Of a stretch of DNA of 64,000 nucleotides, positions 61,105 through 64,000 are shown in pieces. Position numbers and translations under genes: made by a program. The stretch comes from Megalobrama amblycephala (lineage: Eukaryota; Chordata; Actinopteri; Cypriniformes; Xenocyprididae): the NCBI RefSeq assembly GCF_018812025.1, contig NC_063057.1, positions 19,131,638-19,195,637 of the forward strand, in the 5' to 3' direction. The notes below the pieces were generated by a model that did not search any database, was not told where the DNA came from, and saw only the letters and a program-made list of their open reading frames with translations. Numbering within the stretch: position 1 is the stretch's first letter; each line of letters begins with the position of its first letter.

Positions 61105-61860
61105 TACACTGTAAAAAATGACCGTGATTTTAACAGTAAAAGACTGTAAAAATGCTGCAGTGAAAAACTGTCAATTGGTTTACAGAAAGTTTCCGTACTA
61201 TATACGGTGAATAACTGTAATAGATCTAACGGTACATTTAATGTAATTTTACGGTAAAATACTGTTAAATTCACAGTTTTTGAAAGTGAAAAATAACAAT
61301 TCATTGTAAAATTTACAGTGAAAAACCGTAAATTGACATTCCCACAATTCCCTGCGTGACACTTCACATTTTATATATTTTCGTTGAAATAACTCTGTTT
61401 CTTCTTAGTTTTTCTCATTTTTTTCTAATCAGTTATGTACATTAGGGTTTTATGTTACATCTAATGTTGTTAAATTAATGTTTATTGCATTTTTAAAATT
61501 TCATGCATGTTACCATGATGGTGTTTAGTGTGTGTGTGAATGACACTGTGTGTCTATATATTAGTATTGTCCTCCTCAGCTTGTGAAAAAGCTGCTTGTG
61601 ATGAACTTTGATTCATCATGTGACTCTTATCACCACCGTGTTTGGTGACTGTCAGTGTATTATAAAGGTACAAAACAGATATTAATACTTCATTAGGTTG
61701 GTAAATTAACATTATATCAGTTAATGAAATACGTTATTTTACCGTAAATTTAACAGATTTTTTTTTTTTACGTTGCTACTGTATTTTTTACGGTAAAGTT
61801 CTGGCAACCACAGCTGCCGTTTTTTTACCGTAAATTTTACTGGGATTTTTTTACAGTGTA
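61105..61860. mobile_element. DNA transposon, ends TACACTGTAAAAAATGACCG
   Basis: About 756 bp with inverted ends TACACTGTAAAAAATGACCG and TGGGATTTTTTTACAGTGTA. Both subterminal regions carry many copies of ACGGTAAAA/TTTTACCGT in opposite orientations, typical of transposase-binding arrays of MITEs. No coding frame. Confidence 0.88.
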
Positions 61861-62361
61861 AAAACAAAAGAGTATTGTGTTAATATATATACAAATATTG
61901 TGAAAAAGAACAAAAGAATGTGAAAGAACAAATTAATGCATAAACAATAGAACAAGAGTAAGAACTGTGTTAAGAATGGTGTTAAAAAAACAGATAAAAG
62001 CTTGATAAAAACTACAAACGTAAGAACCAGAAATGTGTGATAAAAATAAAGCACAAACAATTGAGCCTAAACAAAGAAAATAAACATAAGAACTAAAAAT
62101 AACTAAACATGAGAACAAAACAAAAATGCAAACAAAAGAACAAAGAACTAGAAATGACAAGAACAAAGCATACAAATGTAAGAAGCAGAACTGTTAAAAG
62201 CACAAACAAAAGCTTGAACAAAAGAGAACCAGAAATGTTTGACAAGATCAAAGCAAACAAATAACAAACAAATGTAAGAACCAGAACTGTGCTAAAAAAA
62301 CAAAAAGAACAAAGGAATAAACATAAGAACCAAAAAAGTGTTAGAACCAGAACTTTGTTAA

Positions 62362-63377
62362 AGGGTTTGTTCATCTTCAACACAAATTAAGATATTTCTG
62401 ATGAAATCCAAGCGCTCTCTGACTCCTCCATAGTCACCACTGTCAAGGTCCAGAAAGGTACTAAAGACATAATTAAAACAGTTGATGTGACTGCAGTGGT
62501 TTATGTAGCGACAAAAATACTTTTAGGCCGGGAAATAACCAACCCGACTAGCGGCAATGGAAGCCATGGTGTTGTCGCCTCACGTCGATTGCATCGGGGT
62601 AAAAATATATGCTTGAACACACCGAAAGAACTTCAGCCGACTGTCAGCTAGCATGCGCGTTCTGCGTATAAAGGAGATAGCTGTCTATTTAAGCAGATAA
62701 GTTTGTCTATATTCGTCATTCAAAAAGTGAAAGCAAAACTAAGACTGCATGTATACAAACCATAAACAAAGCAGCGCTTGCTTACCGTTTTGTATATCAA
62801 TCATGCTGATCATGTTCTTTATTCTACTCCACTCATGTTAATATGAAAATATTTGTGCATTCGAGGGCTCAGATAACATGACATAAAATTAGAACAACTA
62901 TCTGTCTGTGCCGTCATGACATATTTGTTTGCTTTCATAACTTTTGCTTTCATGAACTAACTGGTTTGCTATACTGAACAGCCAATCAGAGTTCTCTCTC
63001 TCGCCGACGGCCCGACACGATTCATCGTTAAATCGGCCAAAAAAAATCCGACGAGGACCAATTTCAGCCTACAATGCGGAAAATACTGAGGAAACTTAGT
63101 CGGCCGATGCACAAAAACTGCCCGACGGCAGTGTGTGTTCCGGGCTTTATGTGCGCAAACACAAAACAAAACTAATGACTTTATTCAACAATATCTTCTC
63201 TTCTGTGCCATTCGAATACACTGTTTACGTCCAGTGCTTCCAGGTCAGAAAGCTCTTGGATTTCATCAAAAATATCTTAATTTGTGTTCAGAAGATGAAC
63301 GAAGGTCTTACGGGTGTGGAACGACATGAGGGTGAGTAATAAATGACAGAATTTTAATTTTTGGGTGAACTAGCCCT
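62362..63377. mobile_element. Angel-like element hosting another insertion
   Basis: TTAA at 62358-62361 and 63378-63381. The right end is TTTTTGGGTGAACTAGCCCT. The left arm is internally deleted (AGGGTTTGTTCATCTTCAAC) but continues with GGTCCAGAAAGGTACTAAAG, matching the element at 45016. The middle is occupied by 62526-63145. Confidence 0.88.
62526..63145. mobile_element. Nested element, ends GGCCGGGAA / TTCCGGGC
   Basis: About 620 bp inserted between ACTTTTA and TTTATGTGCGC of the host element. The ends are GGCCGGGAAATA and GTGTTCCGGGC, imperfect inverted repeats. CpG-rich right side (CCGACGGCCCGACACGATTC). The right end resembles that of the fragment at 14685-14908. Superfamily uncertain. 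Confidence 0.7.
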
Positions 63378-63624
63378 TTAAATGGATTTGTGAAAGCTAA
63401 AACAAAAGAATAAAACTAAAAGAAAAGAACAAAAAAGAGCAAAACATAGGAACTAAAAATGTGTGAAAAAAGAATGACCGGAAAAACACAAAAACTAAAA
63501 ACATTCAAACACAAGAAACAAACATGTGATAACATACAAAACGCAAGAAAGCAAGCACAGACACACAGACAAACAAGCACACACACAAAACAACATACAC
63601 ATACAAAAAAGAATATGCATGAAA

Positions 63625-63700
63625 GAACAAATGCATCACTTGCATCCTCATTTGTAAGTCGCTTTGGATAAAAGCATCTGCTAAATGAAGAAATGTAAAT
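63625..63700 (+). repeat. SINE/LINE 3' tail
   Basis: TGTAAGTCGCTTTGGATAAA, AGCATCTGCTAAATGAAGAA and ATGTAAATGTA form the widely shared 3' tail of fish SINEs and their partner LINEs. Only the tail is recognisable; the upstream body is not. Confidence 0.8.
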
Positions 63701-64000
63701 GTAGAGAGAAGGGATGAAAGAAAGAGGGCAAGGACTACAGAAGATGACTACAGAATCTTCTACAGAAGCTGGGACAAGCAGAGCTTATGTAATTTGCAGG
63801 TCAGCCTTGTGCAGCGCCGTTCCACTGATTAGAAGCTCCAGTGTGTGTGTGTGTTAGATTCAGGGTTCTGGGGCAGACTTGAGGTTCAGGACCTCCACTG
63901 AGAGCTCCCAAACATCCATCCACCCACTGTCCTCCTCTGATAAGAAATAAAGCCGTACCCGCAGAGAGAGCCGCCAAATGAACTCGCTAATCAGCTAATG
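63701..64000. other. Low-copy block at window end
   Basis: Balanced composition, a short GT tract (63842-63854) and no repeat ends. CTGATAAGAAA near 63937 is a GATA-type core. It may continue beyond the window. Confidence 0.4.

Larger units (their letters stand above)
61861..63640. repeat. A-rich degenerate tandem array, split by an Angel-like insertion
   Basis: 61861-62357 and 63382-63640 consist of purine-rich units around AAGAACCAGAAATGTG, AGAACAAA and AAGCACAAAC. Array-like variants include GTAAGAACCAGAACTGTG (62274) and TTAGAACCAGAACTTTG (62341). The two halves flank the element at 62362-63377. Minus-strand frames rich in F, L and C are translations of this array. Confidence 0.75.

Noticed and set aside
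61851..62383. Several minus-strand frames rich in F, L, V and C, resembling multi-pass membrane proteins
   Set aside because: They are the complement of the A-rich tandem array; overlapping frames in different phases all look hydrophobic, which is a composition effect.

Overview
The window looks like nuclear DNA from a teleost, most probably a cyprinid (zebrafish/carp group). It is AT-rich, full of long AT, GA and CA microsatellites, and dense with DNA transposons of types typical of cyprinids. These include TTAA-flanked miniature elements whose ends read TTAAAGG (Kolobok/T2-like), elements starting AGGGATAGTTCACCC that resemble the zebrafish 'Angel' MITE, hAT elements with exact 8-bp duplications, and Tc1-like fragments. 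No prokaryotic features are present and no complete protein-coding gene could be supported.

Layout. Roughly half of the window is recognisable repeat. The dominant family (called family A here) is an about 950-bp TTAA element with nine copies: starts near 657, 3269, 30358, 40660 and 43907 in one orientation, and 14225, 22253, 37277 and 48595 in the other. Angel-like elements occur near 152, 1620, 5818, 17823, 24830, 39158, 42702, 45016, 49590, 50477 and 62362. hAT elements with clear 8-bp target duplications lie at 7306-8199, 9825-11600, 27166-27771 and 30227-31545. A larger unclassified element (family B, about 1.5-2 kb without insertions) is present twice in opposite orientations, at 17590-19780 and 39385-42135. 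Several elements sit inside others, so a relative insertion order can be read directly from the sequence.

Between the repeats are low-copy blocks without repeat structure (8208-9800, 12660-14110, 19781-21300, 23213-24069, 25536-27157, 27780-29130, 32000-34150, 51130-51500, 53478-54680, 58190-59030, 59980-61080, 63700-64000). Their mixed base composition and homeodomain-like ATTA/TAAT cores make them candidates for conserved non-coding (enhancer) DNA. Such a pattern is typical of a gene desert or large introns around a developmental gene, but this is inference. One CpG-rich block (33300-34150) looks like a promoter and possible first coding exon on the minus strand.

The most interesting signals are: a CpG-containing palindrome with the core TTACGTAA (a PAR-bZIP/D-box type site), intact in seven of eight family A copies, close to an octamer-like ATTTGCATA; at least seven TTAA families that share only their outermost bases; long hairpin-forming elements with arms of about 260-330 bp; an empty-site comparison that confirms a TTAA insertion; and a diverged duplicate of about 110 bp (9483-9601 and 13912-14017) in otherwise low-copy DNA. 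I found no transposase gene, so all mobile elements here appear non-autonomous.
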